DNA of 15,188 nt. Source: WHTB01 sp050699035. GTDB taxonomy: Bacteria > Actinomycetota > Actinomycetes > Propionibacteriales > Nocardioidaceae. Within the stretch, counting starts at the first letter, position 1; each line of letters opens with the position of its first letter. Below, in pieces: positions 1 to 7,225 of the stretch. The DNA lies in the NCBI GenBank assembly GCA_050699035.1, contig JBOHDE010000081.1, positions 1-15,188 of the forward strand, written 5' to 3'. A model generated the notes under the pieces. It saw only the letters and a program-made list of their open reading frames with translations. It searched no databases and had not been told where the DNA came from. The translations under genes were made by a program, and so were the position numbers.

Positions 1-5
1 CACCA

Positions 6-34
6 ACGGCGCCCGGGCTCAGCCCGGGCGCCGT
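6..34. terminator. GC-rich hairpin after the DUF4287 gene
   Basis: A perfect inverted repeat: arm ACGGCGCCCGGGCT (6-19), one central base, then the exact reverse complement (21-34). It begins 16 bases past the stop of the minus-strand gene ending at 50. There is no clear U-tract on either strand, as is usual for actinobacterial terminators. It may also serve a gene arriving from the left of the window. Confidence 0.65.
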
Positions 35-49
35 CGTCATGTCAGGGAC

Positions 50-280
50 TCACTCGAACGCGCGATGCGCCTTCTTCAGGTTGTGCTCGTGCACGATCGC
101 GGTGGCGTGCCCGTGGGCGATGCCGTACTCGTCGCGGAGCCAACTCACCCGCTCGTCGAACCGCAACATGCCCGGGCCCTCGTCGAGGTGGCCGAACCAC
201 TCCTTCAGATCTCGTCCGGTGGCCGAGGGAATTCTCTCGACCAGTTGCCGATGGGTCTCTTCGGAGTGGTGTAGGGCCAT
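50..280 (-). CDS. DUF4287 domain protein (small, 76 aa)
   Basis: Small soluble protein. The stretches EETHRQLVERIPSATGRDLK, EWFGHL and YGIAHGHATAIVHEH match the DUF4287 family, which is common in actinobacteria and has no assigned biochemical function. I chose the ATG at 278-280 because GGAGG lies five bases upstream. The 20 extra residues of the longer frame are arginine-rich and do not look like the family. It lies 68 bases downstream of the SGNH hydrolase on the same strand, so it could share that transcript; I see no convincing promoter of its own. A strong hairpin follows the stop. The family call is from remembered sequence patterns. Confidence 0.85.
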   Translation of the reverse strand: MALHHSEETHRQLVERIPSATGRDLKEWFGHLDEGPGMLRFDERVSWLRDEYGIAHGHATAIVHEHNLKKAHRAFE

Positions 281-348
281 AGTCGCCTCCGGCTCGGATC
301 GTCTTCCATCGAGCGTGCCTGATCGCGCCCCGCTGCACAAGAGGGACG

Positions 349-1398
349 TCAGGACTGGTCGCCGGCCCGGACGCCCTCGTCCGCTGTACGCGCCGCGTCG
401 TCACGCTCAGTGTCGTCGCGGACCCGGTCGACCAGCGGCAGTGGCAGCCAGCGACGGTGTCGCAGCGCGGCCCACCGCCCACGTCCGCGCGCGCCCATCT
501 GCGTCGGCGCCACTTCGGTCCCCGCCTCACGCGACGCCTCGGCGGCCGCCCGGGACACCTCGAGGACGCTCTCGCCGCGGGCGATCTCGGGCAGCTCCTC
601 GCGGTCGGGCCGCTCCTCGAGTGCGGCCACGACCGAGGGCAGCATCGCGGTGGCGACGCTGGCATAGCCGTACGCGGAGGGGTGGAACTGGTCGGGACCG
701 AAGAACTCGCTCGGCGAAGCCTCGAAGTCCGGACCGAGCAGCGCGCCGAGCGACACCGACCGGCCGCCCGCCTCGACGGTGGCAATCGTCTGGGTGGCCG
801 CCAGGCGACGGCTCCACAGCCGGGCGACCTGTTTCAGCGGCGGCGCGATCGGACGGACCGTGCCGAGGTCGGGACAGGTGCCGACGACGACCTGGCTGCC
901 GGCCTCTCGTAACCGGCGTACGGCGTCGGACAGGCAGCGCACCGACTCGCCTGGGGGACGGGTGTGGGTGACGTCGTTGGCTCCGATCACGATGACGGTG
1001 ATCTCGGGGTCCGTTAGCAGCGCCGAGTCGATCTGACCGTCGAGGTCGCGACTCTCGGCGCCGACGACTCCGCCCACGAAGAGCCGGACCGGGCGGCCGG
1101 TGACCTCGGCGAGGCCCGCCGCGAGGATCGCACCGGGCGTCTGGTCGGGGTCGGTCAGGCCGTAGCCGACCGCCGCGGAGTCACCGAGCAGCGCGATCCG
1201 GATCGGCCGCCCACCGAGGCCGCGGCCATAGACGCCGCCGGCGTCGGGCCAGGGGAGCTGGGTCGGTCCGATGGCACGGCGGGCCAGCGAGGCCTCGACC
1301 TTGAGCACACCGAAGAGCGACGCCCCCAGCGCACCGAGGCCGCCCCCACCGAACGCTGCGGCCGTCGCGAGACGGCGGGCCGCTGCTGCCCTGCTCAC
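349..1398 (-). CDS. SGNH/GDSL-family hydrolase, membrane-anchored or exported
   Basis: A serine esterase/lipase-type hydrolase, 349 residues. Block I is LLGDSAAVG with nucleophile Ser74. Block III is IGANDV (Asn141). The catalytic Asp/His pair is DQFHP (Asp236, His239). An N-terminal Gly/Ala-rich hydrophobic stretch (about residues 11-31) after Arg8-Arg9 suggests a signal anchor, so the enzyme probably acts outside the membrane on a lipid or cell-wall ester; the substrate cannot be read from sequence. Residues from about 270 form a charged, Arg/Asp-rich tail outside the fold. The GTG start has AAGGGGGA (1404-1411) upstream. It resembles M. tuberculosis Rv1075c, which also lies near cbs. The best -10 candidate is TACATT on the minus strand (1428-1433), without a recognisable -35. 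Confidence 0.88.
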   Translation of the reverse strand: MSRAAAARRLATAAAFGGGGLGALGASLFGVLKVEASLARRAIGPTQLPWPDAGGVYGRGLGGRPIRIALLGDSAAVGYGLTDPDQTPGAILAAGLAEVTGRPVRLFVGGVVGAESRDLDGQIDSALLTDPEITVIVIGANDVTHTRPPGESVRCLSDAVRRLREAGSQVVVGTCPDLGTVRPIAPPLKQVARLWSRRLAATQTIATVEAGGRSVSLGALLGPDFEASPSEFFGPDQFHPSAYGYASVATAMLPSVVAALEERPDREELPEIARGESVLEVSRAAAEASREAGTEVAPTQMGARGRGRWAALRHRRWLPLPLVDRVRDDTERDDAARTADEGVRAGDQS

Positions 1399-1505
1399 CG
1401 GGATCCCCCTTCACTGGTCGTGCTTCAAATGTACGGGTTCGATCAATCTCAGGAGACGGATCCTCTCAACCCCTGTTGATAACCGAGCATCGCGGAGTCG
1501 GCGTC

Positions 1506-1521
1506 CGCCGTACGTGCGGCG
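1506..1521. terminator. weak hairpin after the phosphotransferase gene
   Basis: Imperfect palindrome CGCCGTACGTGCGGCG nine bases past the phosphotransferase stop: five GC pairs around a small loop with one G-T pair. It is the only stem I can see between this gene and the downstream SGNH gene, and it is a weak terminator candidate. Confidence 0.3.
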
Positions 1522-1529
1522 CGCCGTGC

Positions 1530-2444
1530 TCAGGAGTGGTCGGTGACCAGCGCCGTCGTCCGGCGGAGGTCGTCGGTGAGCCCCGGCAGCGGCTCGCGCT
1601 GGCCGGTCGACGCGTGCCACGTCCACAGTTCGAGGGTGTGGTAGAGCCGGTAGAGGTCGAAGCGGCGCCGCCAGCCGTCCGGCAGCGGGCCGTACCCCTT
1701 CAGCAACGCGCTGCGCTTCGCCGCGTCCCCGCGCACGGAGTAGCAGTCGGTCTTCGCGAGGTCGAGCAGCGGGTCCGCAGCGACGGCGTTCTCGATGTCG
1801 ATGAACCCGGTGACCCGCCAGCCGTCGTCGCCACGGTCGAGCAAGACGTTGTCGTCGTGCAGGTCGTTGTGGCAGAGCCGTGCACCGGTGCAGCCGCTCA
1901 ACACCCCGGCGTTGCTCAGCACAGCCGCCGCCATCGCGTCACGCAGCACGACATCACCGCCGAGCTCGACGTACTCGGCGAGCACCAGGCGGAGCTGACG
2001 CGTCATGTAAGCGCGGTTGCTCGAGAACGGGTCGAGCACCCGGGTGGTCAGGTAGCCGTACCCGTCCTGCTCGATGCGGTGCAGCGCGGCCAGGAACTCA
2101 CCGATGCGGGCGTACGCAGTGGCGATCTCGGTGTCGGTCAGCGCGCCGGCGAGCTCGGACATCGGCACGCCCGGGATCAGTCGCAGCACCGTGCAGGCCT
2201 GCTCGACGTCGACGTGCATCACTTCCGGAACGGAGGTGATGCCCTGCCCGGCGATCAGGCCGTAGACGTGGACCTCCTTGGCCTGTTTCCACCGCCACTC
2301 GTCGGCGTAGAACTTGGCGATCAGCGGCGGCGCGTCGTCGTAGCGGAGCTCGTAGACCGTGCAGAGCTCGCCGCCGGACCGGCGTACCAGCGCATCGGGG
2401 ACGGGCAGGCCGTGCGGCAGACGCACGGGCAGCGTGTCGTGCAC
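1530..2444 (-). CDS. APH-type phosphotransferase (aminoglycoside phosphotransferase/kinase-like fold)
   Basis: A soluble small-molecule kinase of the APH superfamily, 304 residues. The key marks are the catalytic loop LCHNDLHDDN (residues 190-199, Asp194 as base) and the metal-binding VTGFIDIENA followed by DPLLDLAK (211-231). LIAKFYADE near residue 45 carries the ATP-binding lysine. The substrate is not evident; a role in antibiotic resistance should not be assumed. I chose the GTG at 2442-2444 because a promoter lies directly upstream (-35 CCGACA, 17 bases, -10 TAAGGT, then seven bases to GTG). An ATG in the same frame at 2472-2474 would add ten residues, but it lies inside that promoter spacer and lacks a ribosome binding site. 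Divergent from cbs, with 113 bases between the starts. Confidence 0.85.
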   Translation of the reverse strand: MHDTLPVRLPHGLPVPDALVRRSGGELCTVYELRYDDAPPLIAKFYADEWRWKQAKEVHVYGLIAGQGITSVPEVMHVDVEQACTVLRLIPGVPMSELAGALTDTEIATAYARIGEFLAALHRIEQDGYGYLTTRVLDPFSSNRAYMTRQLRLVLAEYVELGGDVVLRDAMAAAVLSNAGVLSGCTGARLCHNDLHDDNVLLDRGDDGWRVTGFIDIENAVAADPLLDLAKTDCYSVRGDAAKRSALLKGYGPLPDGWRRRFDLYRLYHTLELWTWHASTGQREPLPGLTDDLRRTTALVTDHS

Positions 2445-2451
2445 GCTCAGC

Positions 2452-2480
2452 ACCTTAGAGCCTCGGACGGTCATTGTCGG
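2452..2480 (-). promoter_or_regulatory. leaderless promoter of the phosphotransferase
   Basis: On the minus strand, -35 CCGACA (2475-2480) is separated by exactly 17 bases from -10 TAAGGT (2452-2457). Seven bases then lead to the GTG at 2444, so the transcript would start at or next to the start codon. Predicted from pattern only. Confidence 0.5.
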
Positions 2481-2545
2481 GTATCTGGCGGTGTCGACGG
2501 CGACGCGATCCCGCACCTCCCGGCCGCATGCTGAGACAACGCCAC

Positions 2546-2551
2546 TACGCT
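2546..2551 (+). promoter_or_regulatory. -10 box of cbs, leaderless
   Basis: TACGCT (TANNNT type) lies six bases before the GTG start of cbs. This is the spacing expected when transcription begins on the start codon. No ribosome binding site and no clear -35 are visible. Confidence 0.5.
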
Positions 2552-2557
2552 GGCCAT

Positions 2558-3928
2558 GTGCATTATGTGGACTCACTCCTGGACCTGGTCGGCAACACCC
2601 CACTGCTTCGGCTGCGGAGCGTGACCGACGGCGCGCGGCCGACCGTACTCGCCAAGATCGAGTACATGAACCCGGGCGGGAGCGTGAAGGACCGCATCGC
2701 GCTGCGGATGGTCGAGGCGGCCGAGGCGGACGGGTCGCTGCAGCCCGGCGGCACCATCGTCGAGCCGACGTCCGGCAACACCGGGGTCGGGCTCGCAATC
2801 GTCGCGCAGGCCAAGGGCTACCAGTGCGTGTTCGTGTGTCCGGACAAGGTCAGCGAGGACAAGCGAAACGTGCTCAAGGCGTACGGCGCCGAGGTCGTGG
2901 TCTGCCCGACCGCGGTCGAGCCGGAGCACCCCGACTCGTACTACTCCGTCTCCGACCGGCTGGTGAAGGAGATCGACGGGGCCTGGAAGCCCGACCAGTA
3001 CTCCAACCCGAACAACCCGCGCTCGCACTACGAGGAGACCGGCCCGGAGATCTGGCAGCAGACCGAGGGCAAGATCACCCACTTCGTCGCGGGCGTCGGC
3101 ACCGGCGGCACGATCAGCGGCACCGGGCGCTTCCTCAAGGAGGTCAGCGAAGGCCGCGTGCAGGTCATCGGTGCCGACCCGGAGGGCTCGGTCTACTCCG
3201 GCGGCAGTGGCCGGCCGTACCTGGTCGAGGGGGTCGGCGAGGACTTCTGGCCGGAGACGTACGACAAGACGATCTGCGACCGCATCATCGCGATCTCGGA
3301 CAAGGACTCCTTCGTCACGACGCGGCGGCTGGCCCGGGAGGAGGGGCTGTTGGTCGGTGGGTCTTCGGGCATGGCCGCGGCCGCGGCGGTCCAGCTGGCC
3401 ACCGAGATCGACGACCCCGACGCGGTGGTGGTCGTCCTCCTGCCCGACGGTGGGCGCGGCTACCTGACCAAGGTGTTCGACGACGAGTGGCTCGCGTCGT
3501 ACGGCTTCCTGCGACGCACCGAGCAGGTCACGATCGGCGAGGTCCTGCGTGGCAAGAGCGGTGACCTTCCGGACCTGGTGCACACGCACCCGAACGAGTC
3601 GATCTCCGAGGCCGTGCACATCTTGCGCGAGTACGGCGTGTCGCAGATGCCGGTGGTCCGCGCCGAGCCGCCGGTGATGGCTGCCGAGGTCGCCGGCTCC
3701 GTGGTGGAGAAGGACCTGCTCGACGCGCTGTACGCCGGCCGCGCGAAGCTCGCCGACCGGGTCGAGGAGCACATGTCGCCGGCGTTCCCGTCTATCGGGG
3801 CGGACTCGTCGGTCGGTGCGGCGATCGCCGCGCTTGAGAGCGCCGACGCGGTGCTGGTGCAGGAGGACGGCAAGCCGGTCGGCGTCGTCACCCGGCAGGA
3901 CCTGCTCGGCTTCCTCTCCAGCGTCTGA
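2558..3928 (+). CDS. cbs: cystathionine beta-synthase
   Basis: PLP enzyme condensing homocysteine with serine to cystathionine, the first step of reverse transsulfuration towards cysteine; cytoplasmic. 456 residues, close to mycobacterial Cbs. DSLLDLVGNTPLL opens the PLP domain. NPGGSVKDR carries the PLP lysine (Lys44), PTSGNTG (70-76) binds the substrate carboxylate and GVGTGGTISG (179-188) the PLP phosphate. Two CBS domains fill the C terminus from about residue 340 (VHTHPNESISEAVHIL and the segment starting VEEHMSPAFPSIG), typical adenosyl-ligand sensors. There is no N-terminal haem domain, as usual in bacteria. The GTG at 2558 is chosen because TACGCT lies six bases before it and families commonly begin at this YVDSLLDLVGNTP block. 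The stop is one base from the convergent monooxygenase stop. Confidence 0.95.
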   Translation: MHYVDSLLDLVGNTPLLRLRSVTDGARPTVLAKIEYMNPGGSVKDRIALRMVEAAEADGSLQPGGTIVEPTSGNTGVGLAIVAQAKGYQCVFVCPDKVSEDKRNVLKAYGAEVVVCPTAVEPEHPDSYYSVSDRLVKEIDGAWKPDQYSNPNNPRSHYEETGPEIWQQTEGKITHFVAGVGTGGTISGTGRFLKEVSEGRVQVIGADPEGSVYSGGSGRPYLVEGVGEDFWPETYDKTICDRIIAISDKDSFVTTRRLAREEGLLVGGSSGMAAAAAVQLATEIDDPDAVVVVLLPDGGRGYLTKVFDDEWLASYGFLRRTEQVTIGEVLRGKSGDLPDLVHTHPNESISEAVHILREYGVSQMPVVRAEPPVMAAEVAGSVVEKDLLDALYAGRAKLADRVEEHMSPAFPSIGADSSVGAAIAALESADAVLVQEDGKPVGVVTRQDLLGFLSSV

Positions 3929-3929
3929 C

Positions 3930-5441
3930 TTACGGCGCCAGAGCCGGCTCCTGGTCACGGTCGGGGTCGACCCGTACGACGTCGTACTCGGCGGGGGAGA
4001 GCTTGCGCGTCTCCATCCAGTACTTCCAGGTGTAGTGCGGCCAGATGGTGAAGTTGCGGCCGTTCTCGTCGATGTACCAGCTCTTGCAGCCGGACTGCCA
4101 CACGGTGTCGGTCAGCCGGAGCTGGATCCGGTCGAGGAAGGTCTGCTGGGTGTCGGGGCGTACGTCGAGGTACGACGCCGAGCGCCGGTCGAGCAGGTCG
4201 AGAGCCTGCAGCACGTAGTTGACCTGCTGCTCGATCATGAACACGACCGAGCTGTGGCCGAGCCCGGTGTTGGGGCCGAGCAGGAAGAACAGGTTGGGGA
4301 ACCCGGACACCGCGATGCCGAGGTGGGCGCCGATGCCGCGCTGCTGCCACTGCTCGTTGAGCTCTGCTCCTCCCCGGCCGAAGATCTTCATGTGCGTGAG
4401 GTTGCCGCTGATCTCGAAGCCGGTGCCGAAGATGATCGTATCGGCCTCGCGCTCGGTGCCGTCGGCTGTGACGACGCTGTTGGCCCGCACCTCCGCGATG
4501 CCGTCGGTGATCACGTCGACGTTGTCGCGGGCGAGCGCGGGGTAGAAGTCGTTCGACAGCAGGATGCGCTTGCACCCAATCTGGTAGTCGGGAGTGAGTG
4601 TGGCGCGTAGCTCTGGATCGCTTACCTGCTTGGCCAAATGGCGTTTCGCCGACCACTCGATCGCCTTCATTGCCTTCGGCGTCAGGGCGAACCCGGTGCC
4701 GCGCACCTCCATCGCCCAGTAGATCAGGTTGCGGACGACCCGCTGCGCGAGCGACGACCGGGCGTAGAGGCGTTGCTCCTTGTCCGGGATCTTGCGATCG
4801 GGCTTGGGCGTCACCCAGGCGGCGCTGCGCTGGTAGAGGTCGAGATGCTCGACCTGCTTGACGATCTGGGGTACGAACTGGATGGCGCTGGCGCCGGTGC
4901 CGACCACAGCGACCTTCCGGCCGGTCAGGTCGTGGTCGTGTCGCCACTGCGAGGAGTGGAACGTCGTACCCTCGAACTTCTCCATGCCGGGCAGGTCCGG
5001 GAAGCTCGGCATGTGCAGCGCTCCGACGCCGGTCACCACAACCCTGGCGCGGAGCACCTCGTCACCGTTGACCTCGACGTCCCAGGTGCCGCTCGCCTCG
5101 TCGAAGCGCGCGCCGGTCCACTCGGCGTCGTAGCGGATCCGGTCGCCGATGCCGTACTTGTCTACGCAGCGGCGCAGGTAGTCCCAGATCTCCTCCTGCG
5201 GCGAGAACATCCGCGACCAGTGCGGGTTCTGCTCGAACGAGAAGGAGTAGAGGTAGGAGGGGACGTCGCAGGCGCAGCCGGGGTAGGTGTTGTCGCGCCA
5301 GGTGCCGCCGAGGTCGGAGTCCTTCTCCAGCAGCACGAAGTCGTCGACCCCGGACTGCTGCAGCCGGATCGCCATGCCGATGCCGGCGAAGCCGGTGCCG
5401 ATGATGACGACCTCGTGGTCGAGCTCGGTGCGGGTCGGCAT
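3930..5441 (-). CDS. flavin-containing Baeyer-Villiger-type monooxygenase
   Basis: FAD- and NADPH-dependent oxygenase that inserts oxygen next to a ketone or oxidises a heteroatom; 503 residues, cytoplasmic. The FAD Rossmann motif is GTGFAG (15-20), the NADPH Rossmann motif VVGTGAS (179-185). GGTWRDNTYPGCACDVPS (45-62) matches the GxWxxxxYPG motif of this family. The Baeyer-Villiger fingerprint reads FEGTTFHSSQWR (156-167), with Arg where Pro or Asp is usual at the end. GTGFEIS and the C-terminal WPHYTWKYW are also typical. The ATG at 5439-5441 has AGGAG nearby upstream; the frame runs further upstream, but that part is leader with an inverted repeat. Substrate unknown: ketones, steroids or xenobiotics are all possible. 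Convergent with cbs. Confidence 0.9.
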   Translation of the reverse strand: MPTRTELDHEVVIIGTGFAGIGMAIRLQQSGVDDFVLLEKDSDLGGTWRDNTYPGCACDVPSYLYSFSFEQNPHWSRMFSPQEEIWDYLRRCVDKYGIGDRIRYDAEWTGARFDEASGTWDVEVNGDEVLRARVVVTGVGALHMPSFPDLPGMEKFEGTTFHSSQWRHDHDLTGRKVAVVGTGASAIQFVPQIVKQVEHLDLYQRSAAWVTPKPDRKIPDKEQRLYARSSLAQRVVRNLIYWAMEVRGTGFALTPKAMKAIEWSAKRHLAKQVSDPELRATLTPDYQIGCKRILLSNDFYPALARDNVDVITDGIAEVRANSVVTADGTEREADTIIFGTGFEISGNLTHMKIFGRGGAELNEQWQQRGIGAHLGIAVSGFPNLFFLLGPNTGLGHSSVVFMIEQQVNYVLQALDLLDRRSASYLDVRPDTQQTFLDRIQLRLTDTVWQSGCKSWYIDENGRNFTIWPHYTWKYWMETRKLSPAEYDVVRVDPDRDQEPALAP

Positions 5442-5465
5442 CGAGGGATCTCCTGAGCGCTCGGG

Positions 5466-5487
5466 GGTGACGCGACAGTACGTCACC
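5466..5487. repeat. inverted repeat in the monooxygenase leader
   Basis: Perfect 7-bp arms GGTGACG (5466-5472) and CGTCACC (5481-5487) around eight bases, between the predicted promoter and the ATG of the monooxygenase. It could be a repressor operator (TetR- or GntR-like geometry) or an RNA hairpin in the leader. No assignment is possible from sequence alone. Confidence 0.55.
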
Positions 5488-5512
5488 GTGGATCGGGTAC
5501 GTGTCATTATCT

Positions 5513-5542
5513 ATGTAACATTGTTGGCGACGCATATGTCAA
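5513..5542 (-). promoter_or_regulatory. promoter of the monooxygenase gene with overlapping palindrome
   Basis: On the minus strand a perfect -35 TTGACA (5537-5542) is followed, after 18 bases, by TTACAT (5513-5518) as -10. The -10 sits inside the palindrome ATGTAACAT (5513-5521). CATTG (5519-5523) and CAATG (5540-5544) form an inverted pair across the spacer. The patch is AT-rich against a GC-rich background. Predicted leader is about 65 bases. The intergenic stretch 5442-5690 holds this, the inverted repeat at 5466-5487, and a possible plus-strand -10 TACCTT (5639-5644) for the next gene. Confidence 0.5.
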
Positions 5543-5690
5543 TGGTGCTCGGCCTGCCATCTGGCACTTCCGGGATAGCCCGTTCGGACCCCTCGAAATG
5601 AGCCGTTCTGGCGATGGTGGCGGTCTGTCGACCCTCTCTACCTTTGTCGCGGACAACCACCCAATCCTTTCCCAAGGGGGAAATTCTCGC

Positions 5691-6473
5691 ATGCGCTCAC
5701 TCTTCCGCAGCCGCACCACGGCGGTCGTCGCCGGAGCTGCCGTAGTGGTCTCGCTCGGCGCCACCAGCGCCGTCGCCGGCAGCCTCATCAGCTCGTCGGA
5801 CATCCGCGACGGCTCGATCCAGTCCCATGACATCGGCAGCTACCAGGTCAAGAAGCAGAACCTGGGCAGCCAGTCCGTCGACAGCCGGCGGCTCGTTGAC
5901 GAGAGCATCACCCTGCACGACGTTCACCCCCACTTGGTCAACTACCTCAAAGGCGCTCAGGGCATCCAGGGCGAGCCGGGCGACCAAGGCGCGAAGGGCG
6001 AGCAGGGTCCGGCCGGTCCGGCCGGCAAGGACTTCACTCTGGAGCACGCCGCGCTCGCGGCGCCGAAGACCATCGAGCACATCGGCGGCACGATCAACAC
6101 CCGGGCCACGTACCTCGACACCAGCGTCGAGCTGCCGGCGGGCAAATACCTGGTCCAGGTCGACGGCGCCTTCTCGAGTGCCTCGGACGCGGCCGACAAG
6201 ACCGTCGACGTCTACCCGCAGCTCTCCCTGTGGCTGGACCGGAACGACGACGGCCAGTTCAGGTGGCAGGAGGAGGGCGACATCTCGCCGAACGCGGTGA
6301 TGCCGGTCGCGAAGAACCGGCACATCTCGGTGAACGGCACGACCGTGGTCGACCTGGACGAGGACACCACGGTCGGCCTGCTCGGCTTCGGCTACACCAG
6401 CACGCAGGGCAGCGAGCGCTCCGGCGAGATCAACGTGGTCCGCGCCATGCTCACGGCGACCAAGATCGGCTGA
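5691..6473 (+). CDS. exported fibre-like protein with pentad repeats and a collagen-like segment
   Basis: A 260-residue secreted or surface protein of unknown function. Residues 1-29 form a signal peptide (RSLFRSR, a hydrophobic core, then AVA before Gly30). Residues 36-83 show strict five-residue periodicity with Ile/Val/Leu at 38, 43, 48, 53, 58, 63, 68, 73, 78 and 83; as decapeptides they read SSSDIRDGSI, QSHDIGSYQV, KKQNLGSQSV, DSRRLVDESI, TLHDVHPHLV. Residues 88-112 are collagen-like, with Gly at every third position. A beta-rich domain of about 145 residues follows, including DRNDDGQF, a possible calcium loop. There is no LPXTG sorting motif and no cysteine that I can see. The ATG at 5691 has AAGGGGG upstream (5674-5680), a slightly long spacing of ten bases; the longer frame lacks a sensible start. 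Monocistronic, followed by a terminator. Confidence 0.82.
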   Translation: MRSLFRSRTTAVVAGAAVVVSLGATSAVAGSLISSSDIRDGSIQSHDIGSYQVKKQNLGSQSVDSRRLVDESITLHDVHPHLVNYLKGAQGIQGEPGDQGAKGEQGPAGPAGKDFTLEHAALAAPKTIEHIGGTINTRATYLDTSVELPAGKYLVQVDGAFSSASDAADKTVDVYPQLSLWLDRNDDGQFRWQEEGDISPNAVMPVAKNRHISVNGTTVVDLDEDTTVGLLGFGYTSTQGSERSGEINVVRAMLTATKIG

Positions 6474-6490
6474 TCGGCAACACGCATGAT

Positions 6491-6525
6491 GAGCGGCCTC
6501 GACCCGAATGGGTCCGGGGCCGCTC
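6491..6525. terminator. terminator between convergent fibre gene and vapC
   Basis: Stem of GAGCGGCC (6491-6498) paired with GGCCGCTC (6518-6525) plus an inner GACCC/GGGTC stem around loop GAAT, with a small internal mismatch. It starts 17 bases past the fibre-protein stop and 37 bases before the end of vapC, so it can serve both convergent genes. Confidence 0.7.
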
Positions 6526-6561
6526 GTCGGTTCGTGCGTCGTGTGGCGGCGGCGTGTCGAG

Positions 6562-6996
6562 CTAGGTGGCCTGGTGGAGCATGTCGACTGGCTGGCCGGT
6601 GAGTCCTGCGATGAGGTCGAAGTCCTTGTCGACGTGGAGGACAACCAGGCCGGCGAGCTCGGCAGTGGCCGCGATCAGGAGGTCGGGGATGGACGGTGCT
6701 CGATGCTGACCACGCTCGGCCAGCAGGGCCTGTACCTCGACCGCCCGGTCCTCGATCGCGGGGGTCGCATACTCCACCGGCATCGAGCCGACTGGAGGAT
6801 CGGTGAGACCAGTGCGCAGGTCAGCCACGGAACGCGCCGAGTAGCCCACCTCAAGAAGTGTCACGGTGGCTATTCGGACTAGACCGCGTTCGATCCTGTT
6901 CGCCCAGACCTCAGCGTCGGCGGCGAGGGCGAGCCGCACCAGAGCGGACTTGTCGATCAGCCAGGTGCTCTTGTCCGGCTGCTCAGCGGGCGTCAA
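6562..6996 (-). CDS. vapC: VapC-type PIN-domain ribonuclease toxin
   Basis: Toxin of a type II toxin-antitoxin pair: an Mg-dependent ribonuclease inhibiting translation until bound by its antitoxin. 144 residues. The PIN acidic residues are in place: Asp15 (WLIDKSALVRL), Glu49 (VTLLEVGYS), Asp105 (SIPDLLIAATAE) and Asp123 (LHVDKDFDLIA), so it looks catalytically intact. Start: a TTG (6994-6996) shares TTGA with the stop of the antitoxin gene and has GAGG seven bases upstream; another TTG two codons earlier (7000-7002) is possible but too close to that GAGG. The overlap implies translational coupling. RNA target unknown; PIN toxins cut tRNA, rRNA or mRNA. Confidence 0.9.
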   Translation of the reverse strand: MTPAEQPDKSTWLIDKSALVRLALAADAEVWANRIERGLVRIATVTLLEVGYSARSVADLRTGLTDPPVGSMPVEYATPAIEDRAVEVQALLAERGQHRAPSIPDLLIAATAELAGLVVLHVDKDFDLIAGLTGQPVDMLHQAT

Positions 6997-7214
6997 CGCC
7001 AAGCCTCAGACATCACTGCGTCGTCGGCTAGGTCTGAGAAGGTCTGAGCGAACCTCGCGAGGTGCGAGACATCGACGGGTTCGATTCCACTGTGGGCGTC
7101 CTGGCGCAGTCGGCGACGGATGTACTCATTGCGGGAGACCCCGAGCCTCGCGGCGCGGGCGTCCAGCCGCGCAAGATCGTCGGCCGGGAAGTCACGAACG
7201 AGAACGTCGGGCAT
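6993..7214 (-). CDS. vapB: VapB-type antitoxin
   Basis: Antitoxin of 73 residues, upstream of and overlapping vapC. The N terminus VLVRDFPADDLARLDARAAR followed by GVSRNEYIRRRLRQD matches a ribbon-helix-helix DNA-binding domain of VapB/FitA type. The C-terminal part (VSHLARFAQTFSDLADDAVM, ending SEAWR) is the expected toxin-binding tail. The ATG at 7212-7214 has GGAGGAGG five bases upstream. Family knowledge says the VapBC complex represses its own promoter; two palindromes ten bases apart lie just upstream, as described separately. Confidence 0.9.
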   Translation of the reverse strand: MPDVLVRDFPADDLARLDARAARLGVSRNEYIRRRLRQDAHSGIEPVDVSHLARFAQTFSDLADDAVMSEAWR

Positions 7215-7225
7215 GTGAACCTCCT

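Noticed and set aside
39..971. Plus-strand open frame of 310 codons
   Set aside because: Antisense to the DUF4287 and SGNH genes, dominated by Arg, Pro, Ser and Gly as expected for a GC-rich shadow frame; no motifs.
2573..3958. Minus-strand open frame of 461 codons
   Set aside because: Mirror of cbs in another frame; repetitive Arg/Asp/Val composition and no recognisable fold.
5507..5833. Minus-strand open frame of 108 codons upstream of the fibre gene
   Set aside because: Overlaps the signal peptide and ribosome binding site of the fibre gene and the monooxygenase promoter; no family resemblance.
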